Source: an uncultured Eubacterium sp.
GTDB lineage: Bacteria > Bacillota > Clostridia > Peptostreptococcales > Anaerovoracaceae
Reading direction: 5' to 3'
Assembly: GCA_937900695.1 (NCBI GenBank)
Contig: CALCFD010000055.1
Location: 53,064 to 117,063, forward strand
DNA length: 64,000 nt
The stretch's first letter is position 1. Each line of letters begins with the position of its first letter. The notes below the pieces were generated by a model that worked only from the letters and a program-made list of their open reading frames with translations, was not told the origin of the DNA and searched no databases. This document shows positions 1 through 8,101 of the stretch, piece after piece. Made by a program: the position numbers and the translations under genes.

Positions 1-470
1 GAGCTGGAACTGAAAACTTACCAGGTATTGTAGGTTTTGGTAAAGCAGCTGAACTAGCTTATGAACATTTAGATGAACATATCAATAAGGTTTCTGAATT
101 AAGAAATTACTTTATCGATCAAGTTACATCTAAGATTCCATATACTAAAGTTAATGGATCTATGGAATATAGACATCCAGGTAATGCAAATATTTCATTT
201 GAATTTATTGAAGGCGAATCAATGTTGATATTATTAGATATGAATGGTATTGCTGTTTCAACAGGGTCAGCATGTTCTTCTAAGTCATTGACACCATCAC
301 ATGTATTATCTGCATTAGGTATCCCAGTTGAAAATATTCATGGAACTTTAAGATTTACAATAGGAGATTTTACTACTAAAGAAGATGTAGATTATGTAGT
401 TGAAAAATTAGTTGAAATTGTTGAAAAGTTAAGAAAGCTATCTCCAATTTCAGATGAGAAAGGTTGGTAA
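1..470 (+). CDS. iscS: Cysteine desulfurase IscS/NifS, C-terminal part (5' end outside window)
   Basis: The reading frame is open from base 3 and already coding at the window edge, so the gene is cut by the window and not naturally short; about 155 C-terminal residues are present. The PLP-dependent enzyme takes sulfur from cysteine and holds it as a persulfide. The persulfide loop is visible as STGSACSSKS, with the expected Cys, followed by the usual HVLSALG and LRFTIGDFTT segments of the IscS/NifS family. It is followed 6 bases later by iscU and then mnmA, so sulfur is probably passed both to Fe-S clusters and to tRNA thiolation. Family assignment is firm; IscS versus NifS naming is by context. 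Confidence 0.95.
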   Translation, partial: AGTENLPGIVGFGKAAELAYEHLDEHINKVSELRNYFIDQVTSKIPYTKVNGSMEYRHPGNANISFEFIEGESMLILLDMNGIAVSTGSACSSKSLTPSHVLSALGIPVENIHGTLRFTIGDFTTKEDVDYVVEKLVEIVEKLRKLSPISDEKGW

Positions 471-476
471 TAGATT

Positions 477-926
477 ATGGCAATGTATAATAGTACAGTA
501 ATGGAACATTTCACAAATCCAAGAAATGTTGGAGAAATTGAAAATCCTGATGGAGTAGGAACTTATGGAAGCCCTGTTTGTGGCGACATGATGCAGATTA
601 TGATTAAAGTTGAAGATGAAACTATCGTTGATGCTAAATTTAAGACCTTTGGTTGCGGATCTGCAATTGCTTCTTCTTCAATGGCTACTGAAATGATTAT
701 TGGTAAGACAATTGATGAAGCTTTAGCAATAACAAATAAGCAGATTGTTGATGAATTAGGTGGTCTTCCTCCGGTTAAAGTTCATTGCTCAGTATTAGCA
801 GATCATGCTATTAAATGTGCTATTTATGATTATGCACAAAAGACAGGTAAGACTTATGTTGGTTTAGAAGGATTTGATCCTGATGCAGATGAAGATCATC
901 ATGATGATATTGAGGATGCAGAATAA
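477..926 (+). CDS. iscU: Fe-S cluster assembly scaffold IscU/NifU-like
   Basis: This 149-residue protein is the scaffold on which IscS-derived sulfur and iron are assembled into clusters. The three scaffold cysteines are in the expected places: SPVCGDMM near residue 35, FGCGSAIASSS near residue 61, and VHCSVLADHA near residue 103. The C-terminus ends in an Asp/His/Glu-rich tail (DADEDHHDD), which is unusual but common in clostridial versions and may bind metal. It sits between iscS and mnmA; its stop codon shares one base with the mnmA start (TAATG), indicating translational coupling. Confidence 0.96.
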   Translation: MAMYNSTVMEHFTNPRNVGEIENPDGVGTYGSPVCGDMMQIMIKVEDETIVDAKFKTFGCGSAIASSSMATEMIIGKTIDEALAITNKQIVDELGGLPPVKVHCSVLADHAIKCAIYDYAQKTGKTYVGLEGFDPDADEDHHDDIEDAE

Positions 927-2005
927 TGAAAAGCTTGAAAAACAATAAAGTTGTTTTAGGTTTAAGCGGTGGCGTGGATAGCACAGCTACCGCTTTATTA
1001 TTAAAAGAAAAAGGTTATGATGTAATTGGATTATATTTTGACATTAAAAATGATAATATACTTGGATTAAAAAAAGCACAAAAAGTTGCAGACGAGTTAG
1101 GTATTGATTTAATATATAAAAATATGTCTGATACATTTGAAAAATGCATTATTTCAAACTTTATTTCAGAATATGGACAAGGAAGAACACCAAACCCTTG
1201 TATAATATGCAATCCCTTAATTAAATTTAAAGTGTTGCTAGATGCTGCAAATGAAATTGGAGCAGCGCACATAGCTACAGGACATTATGCTAAAACAGGA
1301 TATAGCGAAATTCAAAAATGTCATGTTATAAAAAATGCAATTAACATTAAAAAGGATCAATCATATATGCTTTATAGATTGCCTGAAGAAATAATTGAAA
1401 AAATTATATTTCCATTAGGTGAATTTGAAAGTAAGGATGAAATAAGAGATATAGCACGAAATATGAATCTTTCTAATGCTGAGGATAAAGACAGTCAGGA
1501 GATTTGCTTTATAGATGATAATAAATCATATATCGATTATCTAAAAGAAAATGGAATTGAGTCTAAAAAAGGCAATTTTATAGATAATGATGGTAAGATA
1601 TTAGGGGAGCATAGTGGTATTATGAATTATACTTATGGCCAAAGAAAAGGTCTAGGTATAGCTCTAGGTAAGCCTGCTTTTGTTACTGATATTAACGTAA
1701 CAGAAAATACAGTTACACTTGGAGATAATGAAGATTTGTTCTTCAATAAAATACTTATAGATGATTTATATTTTACGGCTACTGATTCTAACAATATACC
1801 TAATTTTGCTTTATCAAAGGTTTTATCTGGTAAAATAAGATATTCTGCTAAAGCATCAGAAGCTAGAATTATTGAAGTTTTAGATGAGGGTATTATAGTA
1901 GAATTTACAGAAAAGCAAAGAGCTGCAACACCAGGTCAATCATTAGTTTTATATTTTGAAAATGAAGTGATTGGTGGAGGTTTTATTAAGTCTACAATAA
2001 AATAA
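926..2005 (+). CDS. mnmA: tRNA-uridine 2-sulfurtransferase MnmA
   Basis: MnmA adenylates and thiolates U34 of Lys, Glu and Gln tRNAs to give 2-thiouridine. The PP-loop ATP motif LSGGVDST is at residues 13-20. The catalytic Cys regions are GRTPNPCIICN near residue 93 and DSQEICFIDD near residue 190. At 359 residues it has the usual family length, including the C-terminal beta-barrel. It is translationally coupled to iscU, and the iscS-iscU-mnmA order gives a direct sulfur relay. The gene ends just before a bidirectional hairpin shared with the convergent aldo-keto reductase gene. Confidence 0.96.
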   Translation: MKSLKNNKVVLGLSGGVDSTATALLLKEKGYDVIGLYFDIKNDNILGLKKAQKVADELGIDLIYKNMSDTFEKCIISNFISEYGQGRTPNPCIICNPLIKFKVLLDAANEIGAAHIATGHYAKTGYSEIQKCHVIKNAINIKKDQSYMLYRLPEEIIEKIIFPLGEFESKDEIRDIARNMNLSNAEDKDSQEICFIDDNKSYIDYLKENGIESKKGNFIDNDGKILGEHSGIMNYTYGQRKGLGIALGKPAFVTDINVTENTVTLGDNEDLFFNKILIDDLYFTATDSNNIPNFALSKVLSGKIRYSAKASEARIIEVLDEGIIVEFTEKQRAATPGQSLVLYFENEVIGGGFIKSTIK

Positions 2006-2015
2006 TTATGTAAAT

Positions 2016-2050
2016 AAATAAGGATATATAGCTGATATATCCTTATTTTT
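2016..2050. terminator. Bidirectional rho-independent terminator between mnmA and the aldo-keto reductase
   Basis: Arms AATAAGGATATAT and ATATATCCTTATT enclose a short AGCTG-type loop and are followed by a T run on the + strand; A residues on the left give a U run on the reverse strand. It lies between two convergent stop codons (2005 and 2058). Confidence 0.8.
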
Positions 2051-2057
2051 ATATTAT

Positions 2058-3005
2058 TTATAATAGTATTATAGCTCTTACAGGACAGACAGGTGCACAG
2101 TATCCACATGTTAGACAAATATCATCATCAACTTGAGCAAAACCTTCATTATTGGAATTAATAGCATTGTTTGGACACCTTTTAATACAAGCCCCACAAC
2201 CTTCACAATTACCAGATTCTATATATGTTTTCTTAAGAGAAACATCAGGTTGGTAGTTTTTATCAAGGTTGCCTTCAATATAGTCTACTGCATTATCAAC
2301 CTCTGATTTTTTGCCAAAGCCGATCATCATAGAATCTATACCTTTTAAATTGTTAACATAATTAAGAGCAGTTTGATAATTACAAGTCAAATGGCCACCA
2401 CCAAATACTTTCATGGCAAATACGCCAATTCCTTTTTCAGAAGCTTTCTCTATGGCCAAAGCCATTTCTTCACTAGTGCCTGGACCATCTCCTTTGCGTA
2501 TGCCAAGGCCATCATAATTTATAAGAGGGAAGATTACATCTATATCATTATAATCTGTATATTCTTTAACAACATCAATGTGGTGAGTTGATATTCCAAT
2601 TGCTTTAACAAGACCTTTTTCTTTAGCTTCTATCAAACATTTCCATGCGCCTGATCTATCTTCACCAGGTCTAACTTCGTGCATTAAAAAAATATCTATA
2701 TAATCGCGATCCAGTTCTTTTAAGGCTTCATTTATTGCATATCTCATTTCAAAAAATCCATGACCTAAACACTTAGAACAAATAATAGGCATAATATCTA
2801 TATCTTTAAAAGCTTCTTTCATGTATGGATAGGTTTCATAATACTGAGCAGTATCAAAAAAGTTAATCCCCTTTGAAATGGCATACCTGATTAAATTGGC
2901 GCCTTCTTCAATTGATAAATTAAGCTGTGTATTTCCCATAGTTAAAACACCAAATCCTATTTCACTAACATATAAATCTGTATTTCCTAATTGTTTTTTC
3001 TTCAT
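2058..3005 (-). CDS. Aldo-keto reductase with C-terminal double [4Fe-4S] ferredoxin domain
   Basis: This 315-residue oxidoreductase has an aldo-keto reductase barrel (about residues 1-255) with the usual Asp and Tyr in FFDTAQYYE, a Lys in ICSKC, and a His in LMHEVRPG. The C-terminus adds two four-cysteine clusters, CEGCGACIKRCP and CLTCGYCAPVCP, typical of anaerobe proteins. Such fusions probably couple NAD(P)H or ferredoxin electron transfer to carbonyl reduction, but the substrate cannot be read from sequence. It is transcribed divergently from alaS, with the two starts about 90 bases apart. Confidence 0.9.
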   Translation of the reverse strand: MKKKQLGNTDLYVSEIGFGVLTMGNTQLNLSIEEGANLIRYAISKGINFFDTAQYYETYPYMKEAFKDIDIMPIICSKCLGHGFFEMRYAINEALKELDRDYIDIFLMHEVRPGEDRSGAWKCLIEAKEKGLVKAIGISTHHIDVVKEYTDYNDIDVIFPLINYDGLGIRKGDGPGTSEEMALAIEKASEKGIGVFAMKVFGGGHLTCNYQTALNYVNNLKGIDSMMIGFGKKSEVDNAVDYIEGNLDKNYQPDVSLKKTYIESGNCEGCGACIKRCPNNAINSNNEGFAQVDDDICLTCGYCAPVCPVRAIILL

Positions 3006-3096
3006 TTTTTTCTCCTTTATTCACTTAAATATTAACACATAAGTGCCTAAATATGTTATAATTTTTAAGTATTTGTAAGTAGGAGGAAATATAAAT

Positions 3097-5718
3097 ATGA
3101 AAAAATTAGGTTTAAATGAAATTAGAGAAAAATTCTTAGACTTTTATTCATCAAAAGAACATTTTAGAAGAGGTTCTTTTCCATTGATTCCTCAAAATGA
3201 TAAAAGTTTATTGATTATAAACTCAGGTATGGCACCTTTAAAACCATATTTCGCAGGATTAGAAACACCACCTGCACCAAGAATGGTTACTTGTCAGAAA
3301 TGTATTAGAACTGCTGATATTGAAAATGTGGGCATTACTTCAAGACATGGTACTTTTTTTGAAATGCTAGGTTCATTCTCATTCGGTGATTATTTTAAAG
3401 AAGAATCTATTACATGGGGATGGGAATTTCTAACTGAAGTTATGAATATGCCTGAAGATAAATTATGGGTTACTGTATATCAGGACGATGATGAAGCATA
3501 TAATATTTGGAAAAACAAAATCGGATTTCCTGAAGAAAAAATCGTAAGATTAGGTAAGGAAGATAACTTCTGGGAAATTGGTACAGGTCCATGTGGCCCT
3601 TGTTCTGAAATTTATTTTGATAGAGGCGAAAAATATGGATGTGATAATCCAGATTGCAAACCAGGCTGCGATTGCGACAGATATATAGAATTTTGGAATC
3701 ACGTATTTACACAGTTTTCAAAACAGGAAGATGGAACTTATGAAGATTTAGCTCATCCAAATATCGATACAGGTATGGGACTTGAAAGAATCGCTTGCAT
3801 TATGCAGGGAGTAGATAGCATCTTTGATGTTGATACTATTAGATTTGTTTTAGATGAAGTATGTAAAGTTGCAGGAGTAAAATATCACGATGGTGAAAAA
3901 CCAGAAGATGTTTCTATTAGAATTATAACTGACCATATTAGATCTGCTACATTTATGATTGGTGATACAATCATGCCTTCAAATGAGGGTAGAGGATACG
4001 TTCTAAGAAGATTAATTAGAAGAGCAGTTAGACATGGTAAAAAGCTAGGTATAAAGGGAGCATTTTTATCAGAATTAGTAGATAAAGTAGTTGAAACTTC
4101 TGGTGGAGCTTACCCTGAACTAGTTGATCAGAAAATCTTAATAAAAAAGATCATCGCTCAGGAAGAGGAAAGATTTTCTAAAACTTTAAGCCAGGGTTTA
4201 AATATTATCGATGAATATATTGAAGCTATGGAAAAAGAAGGTACAGATGTATTAAGTGGGAAAAGAGCATTTAAGCTACATGATACTTACGGCTTCCCAT
4301 TTGAAATTACTGAAGAAATTATCCAGGAAAAAGGATACAAAGTAGATAGAGAAGACTTTGACAACTTCATGGCAGAGCAGAAAAATAAAGGTAAGATCGA
4401 TGCTGCAAAATCTGATGAAGCATGGAAAGAAAGCGAAATCGATTACCTATTTAACAATAATACTACGGTATTTACTGGCTATGAAAACACAGAAGATACA
4501 GGTGTTATAAAAGCTATGTTCAAAGACCAGGAAGAACTTAGGATTATTGAAAAAGGCCAGACTGCAATGGTTATCTTAGATAAGACACCATTTTATGCAA
4601 AAGGCGGTGGCCAAGCTAGCGATATTGGAACTATCAAAGGCGATGGTTTTGAAGCTAAAGTCTTAGATGTTACAAAGATCAAAGATGTATATGCTCATAA
4701 AGTTAAAGTAGTAGAAGGAGCTATTACTGCTGATGAAACTTGCCATCTAAAGATTGATGAAATCCATAGAAATAATAGCGCAAGAAATCACACTTGTACA
4801 CACTTATTACACCAGGCATTGAGAAGTGTATTAGGAGAACACGTTCATCAGGCAGGATCAAATGTAGATGACAATGTTTTAAGATTTGACTTTTCCCATT
4901 ATGAGGGTCTAAGCGCTGAACAGTTAGCAGAAGTGCAGAAAATCGTAAATGAAAAAATCTGTGAATTCTTACCTGTTACTTGCAAACAAATGGCTATTAA
5001 AGATGCAGAAGAGTCAGGAGCTATTGGTTTGTTTGAAGATAAATATGGCGACACTGTACGAGTTGTATCAATTGGAGATTACAGTAAGGAGCTTTGTGGC
5101 GGTATCCATGTAGCAAACTCTGGACAGATTGGTGCATTTAAGATTGTTTCAGAAAGTGGTATTGCAGCAGGAGTTAGAAGAATTGAAGCCGTTACAGGAA
5201 TGGCTCTATTAAACAGCCTAGTTTCTAAAGAAGTAGTAATTGCTGAAGCTGCAGCAACACTTAAGACTAAACCTGAGTTACTAAATGAAAAAGTTTCATC
5301 AATGGTAGCTGAAAACAAAGAAATGAAAAAAGAACTTGATTCTTTAAAACAACAGAGCTTAAATGAAGAATCAAAGTTACTTATTAACGAAGCTAAAGAA
5401 ATCAATGGTGTAAGACTGATAACTAAAGCATTTAAAGATGTGAGCATCAACGATTTAAGAGGCATTTCAGATGAATTAAAAGCAAACAATGATAATTTAG
5501 CATTAGTATTTTCTACAGAAAATGGTCCTAAGGTAACATTGTTAGTATCTTTAACTAAAGATGTAGTTGCTAAGGGATATCATGCTGGAAATATGATTAA
5601 AGAAATTGCAAAAGCTGCAGGCGGCGGTGGTGGTGGTAAACCAGATATGGCACAAGCAGGAGCAAAAGATCCAGCTAAAATTCCAGAAGCGTTTAAAGTA
5701 GCAGAATCACTATTGTAA
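3097..5718 (+). CDS. alaS: Alanine--tRNA ligase
   Basis: AlaRS charges tRNA-Ala. This 873-residue protein has the full bacterial architecture: class II aminoacylation core with MVTCQKCIRTADIENVG and GTGPCGPCSEI, a four-Cys zinc insertion around residues 188-199, tRNA-recognition domain, editing domain with HTCTHLLHQALR and the downstream CGGIHV, and a C-terminal domain with a glycine run (GGGGGGKPDMAQAGA). AGGAGG lies 8 bases before the start. A TATAAT at 3057-3062 is a likely -10 element. No T-box leader is present in the short upstream gap, so regulation by uncharged tRNA-Ala is not indicated. Confidence 0.98.
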   Translation: MKKLGLNEIREKFLDFYSSKEHFRRGSFPLIPQNDKSLLIINSGMAPLKPYFAGLETPPAPRMVTCQKCIRTADIENVGITSRHGTFFEMLGSFSFGDYFKEESITWGWEFLTEVMNMPEDKLWVTVYQDDDEAYNIWKNKIGFPEEKIVRLGKEDNFWEIGTGPCGPCSEIYFDRGEKYGCDNPDCKPGCDCDRYIEFWNHVFTQFSKQEDGTYEDLAHPNIDTGMGLERIACIMQGVDSIFDVDTIRFVLDEVCKVAGVKYHDGEKPEDVSIRIITDHIRSATFMIGDTIMPSNEGRGYVLRRLIRRAVRHGKKLGIKGAFLSELVDKVVETSGGAYPELVDQKILIKKIIAQEEERFSKTLSQGLNIIDEYIEAMEKEGTDVLSGKRAFKLHDTYGFPFEITEEIIQEKGYKVDREDFDNFMAEQKNKGKIDAAKSDEAWKESEIDYLFNNNTTVFTGYENTEDTGVIKAMFKDQEELRIIEKGQTAMVILDKTPFYAKGGGQASDIGTIKGDGFEAKVLDVTKIKDVYAHKVKVVEGAITADETCHLKIDEIHRNNSARNHTCTHLLHQALRSVLGEHVHQAGSNVDDNVLRFDFSHYEGLSAEQLAEVQKIVNEKICEFLPVTCKQMAIKDAEESGAIGLFEDKYGDTVRVVSIGDYSKELCGGIHVANSGQIGAFKIVSESGIAAGVRRIEAVTGMALLNSLVSKEVVIAEAAATLKTKPELLNEKVSSMVAENKEMKKELDSLKQQSLNEESKLLINEAKEINGVRLITKAFKDVSINDLRGISDELKANNDNLALVFSTENGPKVTLLVSLTKDVVAKGYHAGNMIKEIAKAAGGGGGGKPDMAQAGAKDPAKIPEAFKVAESLL

Positions 5719-5746
5719 ACATTTGATGAAGTTTTGTAAAATAATC

Positions 5747-5775
5747 TTGTAATTTGATATAGTTAGGAGTACAAT
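5747..5775 (+). promoter_or_regulatory. Putative sigma-A promoter for ireB-ruvX
   Basis: TTGTAA at 5747-5752 and TACAAT at 5770-5775 are separated by 17 bases, upstream of ireB. An inverted repeat (GATATAGTT at 5756-5764 and AACTATATC at 5778-5786) spans the spacer and the likely transcription start, so it could be an operator or simply a 5' stem-loop. This is read from sequence only. Confidence 0.5.
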
Positions 5776-5806
5776 CAAACTATATCTATATAAGGAGGGT
5801 ATTAAG

Positions 5807-6058
5807 ATGAAAGATAAAAATACTATTATGTTCAATACACCATTACCAGCAGAAAAGAGAACTTTAAAAGAAATTTTGAATATTGTATATGATGCTCTCG
5901 AAGAGAGAGGATATAACCCTATAGATCAGATAGTTGGTTTTATTTTATCAGGTGACCCTTCATACATTACAAGTTATAACAATGCTAGAAACATGATTAG
6001 ACAAATTGATAGAGATGATTTAGCAGAGGCTTTAGTAAGAAGTTATTTGGATAAATAA
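5807..6058 (+). CDS. ireB: IreB family regulatory phosphoprotein (YrzL/DUF965)
   Basis: This 83-residue protein matches the small conserved Bacillota family that includes enterococcal IreB, a substrate of the Ser/Thr kinase IreK that acts in cell-envelope stress and cephalosporin resistance. The recognisable features are the FNTPLPAEKR N-terminus (the Thr-rich MFNT region is the phosphorylated part in the known member) and GFILSGDPSYITSYNNARN. AGGAGGG lies 7-8 bases before the ATG. The alaS-ireB-ruvX order is conserved across Bacillota. Function in this organism is inferred from the family. Confidence 0.93.
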   Translation: MKDKNTIMFNTPLPAEKRTLKEILNIVYDALEERGYNPIDQIVGFILSGDPSYITSYNNARNMIRQIDRDDLAEALVRSYLDK

Positions 6059-6062
6059 ATTT

Positions 6063-6094
6063 AACGGACCTTTATAAAGAAAGGTCCGTTTTTT
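6063..6094 (+). terminator. Hairpin with U run between ireB and ruvX
   Basis: Arms AACGGACCTTT and AAAGGTCCGTT are followed by TTTT. It lies in the 48-base gap between ireB and ruvX, so it is probably a partial terminator that lowers ruvX expression relative to ireB, since no strong separate promoter is visible in the remaining gap. Confidence 0.75.
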
Positions 6095-6106
6095 AGGGAG
6101 TAGAGT

Positions 6107-6532
6107 ATGAGAAAAATTGCATTAGATGTAGGTGATAAAACTATAGGAGTTGCAGTTTCAGATCCGCTTTGTATTACTGCACAAGGCATAACAACAATTG
6201 AAAGAATTGGTATTAGAAAAGACTGTGATAAAGTTATGCAATACATTAAAGAGTATGATTGTGATACAGTTGTAATCGGATTAAACAAAAGACTTGATGG
6301 TACAGATACACCACAAACAGAAAAAGTTTATGAATTTAAAAAAATGCTTGAAAATAAGATGAGAAGCTCTAAGATGGCACATATCCCAATTGTTTTTCAA
6401 GATGAAAGATTATCTACAGTAGAAGCTGAAAAGATACTTATACAGGCAGATATGAGAAGAGACAAACGTAAAAAAGTTATAGACAAGCAAGCTGCAGTTA
6501 TTATTTTACAAAGATATTTATCAACTTTATAA
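6107..6532 (+). CDS. ruvX: Putative pre-16S rRNA nuclease / Holliday junction resolvase-like RuvX (YqgF)
   Basis: This 141-residue RNase H-fold protein has the conserved acidic sites of the YqgF family: ALDVGDKTIGVAVSDPL at the N-terminus, VVIGLNKRLDGT in the middle, DERLSTVEAEKIL, and a final D in DKQAAVIILQRYL. The family is known for 16S rRNA 5' maturation and was named for resemblance to RuvC. GGGAG precedes the start. It follows ireB and ends at a hairpin shared with the convergent PepSY gene. Confidence 0.93.
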   Translation: MRKIALDVGDKTIGVAVSDPLCITAQGITTIERIGIRKDCDKVMQYIKEYDCDTVVIGLNKRLDGTDTPQTEKVYEFKKMLENKMRSSKMAHIPIVFQDERLSTVEAEKILIQADMRRDKRKKVIDKQAAVIILQRYLSTL

Positions 6533-6537
6533 TATAT

Positions 6538-6565
6538 AAAAACCACCGCGAAGGGTGGTTTTTAT
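6538..6565. terminator. Terminator shared by ruvX and the PepSY gene
   Basis: AAAACCACC, loop GCGAA-type, GGTGGTTTTT: short GC-rich stem with a T run on the + strand and an A run on the left for the reverse strand. Sits between convergent stops at 6532 and 6579. Confidence 0.8.
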
Positions 6566-6578
6566 TATTATATAAGGA

Positions 6579-7154
6579 TTAATTTAAATCACGATCTTTA
6601 TCTTTACTTATAATTTTACCATTGTCTTTTATATTATATTCATATTTGTATTCTTTTGAATCAGATTTATCAGTTCCTATAAATTCAATATCAAATTCTT
6701 TATCTTCCTTTTCATATTTTTCTGAAACAAATTTTACTTGTGAAATCGTAAATCCTGCATCAGTAACTGCAATTTCTTTAGCCTTATCAAGGTTTATAGG
6801 AGAGTTACTTGTTTTGATTTCACCAGTATTTGATTTATTATTAATAGTTATTGATTCATAGTCACGTTCTTCAATTTGTCCACTATTACCATCAATAGTA
6901 TATTCATATTGTTTAGTTCCATCATTAGTTATAAAATCAACTTCATATTCATTATCGTCAGCATCATATTTAACTGATATAGTAGCCACCTCATTATTTT
7001 TTATAGAAGCATCTTCTAAAGCGATTTTTTGAACTTCTTGTTCAGTTAGCTTTGGAGAGTTATTACGACTTATAACTTTATATATAATACCAGCACAAGC
7101 AATAAGTGCAATTATAACTACTACAATAATAATATTTCTTTTTTTCTTATTCAT
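6579..7154 (-). CDS. Membrane-anchored protein with two PepSY domains
   Basis: The start is set at the Met of MNKKKRN because GGAGGT lies 7 bases upstream; an earlier in-frame ATG overlaps that ribosome-binding site. Residues 5-27 form one hydrophobic segment (IIIVVVIIALIACAGIIY) after a Lys/Arg patch, so the rest is outside the membrane. Two PepSY repeats follow, around residues 40-100 (TEQEVQKIALEDA) and 118-185 (LDKAKEIAVTDAG). PepSY domains are linked to inhibition or folding of secreted peptidases, but no partner gene is adjacent. Target unknown. Confidence 0.85.
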   Translation of the reverse strand: MNKKKRNIIIVVVIIALIACAGIIYKVISRNNSPKLTEQEVQKIALEDASIKNNEVATISVKYDADDNEYEVDFITNDGTKQYEYTIDGNSGQIEERDYESITINNKSNTGEIKTSNSPINLDKAKEIAVTDAGFTISQVKFVSEKYEKEDKEFDIEFIGTDKSDSKEYKYEYNIKDNGKIISKDKDRDLN

Positions 7155-7253
7155 TTTCTTTACCTCCATTTTTTATCTTATGTATATTATACACCTTAGA
7201 CAATAATTCAAACATAAGTAAAGAGTCATAATGACAATTCTTAAATATACGAC

Positions 7254-7291
7254 ATAACTATTCCTAAAATTATGATTTTAGGAATAGTTAT
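7254..7291. repeat. 17-bp perfect inverted repeat with a 4-base loop
   Basis: Left arm begins ATAACTATTCC and the right arm ends GGAATAGTTAT, with TATG between. There is no T run at either side, so it is a poor terminator. It may be an operator, a remnant of a small mobile repeat, or an RNA hairpin; no second copy was seen in the window. Confidence 0.6.
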
Positions 7292-7342
7292 ATATCTAAT
7301 TATTATCAACTCTTCTGATAATCAATATATATCTATTTAAAT

Positions 7343-7383
7343 AAAAAGCACACAGACATTTTTACACATCTGTGTGCTTTTTA
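7343..7383. terminator. Bidirectional terminator-like hairpin downstream of the LysM gene
   Basis: AAAAAGCACACAGA and TCTGTGTGCTTTTT pair over 14 bases around a 13-base loop. On the reverse strand it lies 137 bases after the LysM gene stop and probably ends that transcript. Confidence 0.75.
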
Positions 7384-7519
7384 TATTATAGTTATATGTT
7401 TAGGTTTATATAATTGGTGAACAATTTTAGTACTTGAAAAAATGACCTTCAAAATGCCCTTTTAAGAGCTTTTTATAAAGCAAGGCATATAATTATAACT
7501 TATAAAAACAATATACTAT

Positions 7520-7834
7520 TTACAATTGTGCAGGAACTTTAAGTTTCATGCCTTCTCGTAAGTCAGATGCTTTTATATTATTAATATCACAAATATTATA
7601 AACTGCTTCTCTAATATCATTATAATCATCAACATTATCAACATAAGTTTGAGCAATATACCATAGTGTATCACCTTGACATACTTCTACTCTAAGATAT
7701 TTTTTTTCAGTAGAGCCAGCAGCATCATTTATACCGATGGCAGTGTTAAAAATAGAAATTGCTACAAACATAATAACAGCTATAAATATTGTAAATCTTC
7801 TTCTTGATTTTATTACTAATCTTTTATTGTTCAT
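7520..7834 (-). CDS. yneA: YneA-like SOS-induced cell division suppressor, LysM protein
   Basis: The start chosen is MNNKRLV, with GGAGG 8 bases upstream; an earlier ATG overlaps the first SOS box and the ribosome-binding site. The 104-residue protein has a basic N-terminus, one membrane segment (FTIFIAVIMFVAISIF), and a C-terminal LysM domain (YLRVEVCQGDTLWYIAQTYVD to GMKLKVP). This architecture and size match YneA, which delays septation after DNA damage in Bacillota. Three LexA-type boxes lie in its upstream region, one inside the promoter, supporting SOS control. The symbol is by architecture and regulation, not by close identity. Confidence 0.82.
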   Translation of the reverse strand: MNNKRLVIKSRRRFTIFIAVIMFVAISIFNTAIGINDAAGSTEKKYLRVEVCQGDTLWYIAQTYVDNVDDYNDIREAVYNICDINNIKASDLREGMKLKVPAQL

Positions 7835-7851
7835 TTGACTACCTCCATAAT

Positions 7852-7923
7852 AGAACATTTGTTCGTTATAAGTATAATAACAGAATGTATGTTCGTAGTC
7901 AATAAAAAAAGAACATTTGTTTG
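7852..7923 (-). promoter_or_regulatory. SOS-controlled promoter with three LexA boxes
   Basis: On the reverse strand TTGACT (7897-7902) and TATTAT (7874-7879) are spaced 17 bases and drive the YneA-like gene. Boxes matching the Bacillota LexA site (GAAC-N4-GTTC) are AGAACATTTGTTCG at 7852-7865, AGAATGTATGTTCG at 7882-7895 (inside the promoter spacer, one mismatch in GAAC), and AGAACATTTGTTTG at 7910-7923. The third box is placed as if to control a divergent gene. Confidence 0.85.
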
Positions 7924-7960
7924 TAAGATATTCTTTTTTTGTTCACTATTTAAATTATAG

Positions 7961-8059
7961 TAACAACTTTCATTTTAAATTTAAAGGTATATTTAGCCAT
8001 AAAAATACCGACCTCCTAATTGTTAGATTTTTTTGGTCTAACTTTTGGGGGTCGGTACA
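7961..8059 (-). mobile_element. Relic of an IS3/IS150-type element (left end only)
   Basis: Read on the reverse strand from 8059 this begins TGTACCGACCCCC, then a short stem (GTTAGA...TCTAAC), an AGGAGG and ATGGCTAAATATACC, and loses similarity after about 13 codons. It matches the left end of the element at 63360, including the end sequence and the first codons of the transposase orfA. Only about 100 bases remain, so it is inactive. It lies between the SOS promoter and the ASKHA gene. Confidence 0.85.
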
Positions 8060-8101
8060 TTCTCTTGTTCTCTTCTTTATATGTTATATCTATAATTACT
8101 G

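Larger units (their letters stand above)
7155..7519. other. Intergenic region with two hairpins and no gene
   Basis: No ORF with a start and ribosome-binding site is seen. It holds a 17-bp perfect inverted repeat (7254-7291) and a terminator-like hairpin (7343-7383), described separately. The rest is AT-rich sequence without recognisable elements. Confidence 0.7.

Noticed and set aside
3006..3096. T-box riboswitch upstream of alaS
   Set aside because: The gap to the divergent gene is only about 90 bases and has no T-box sequence or antiterminator.
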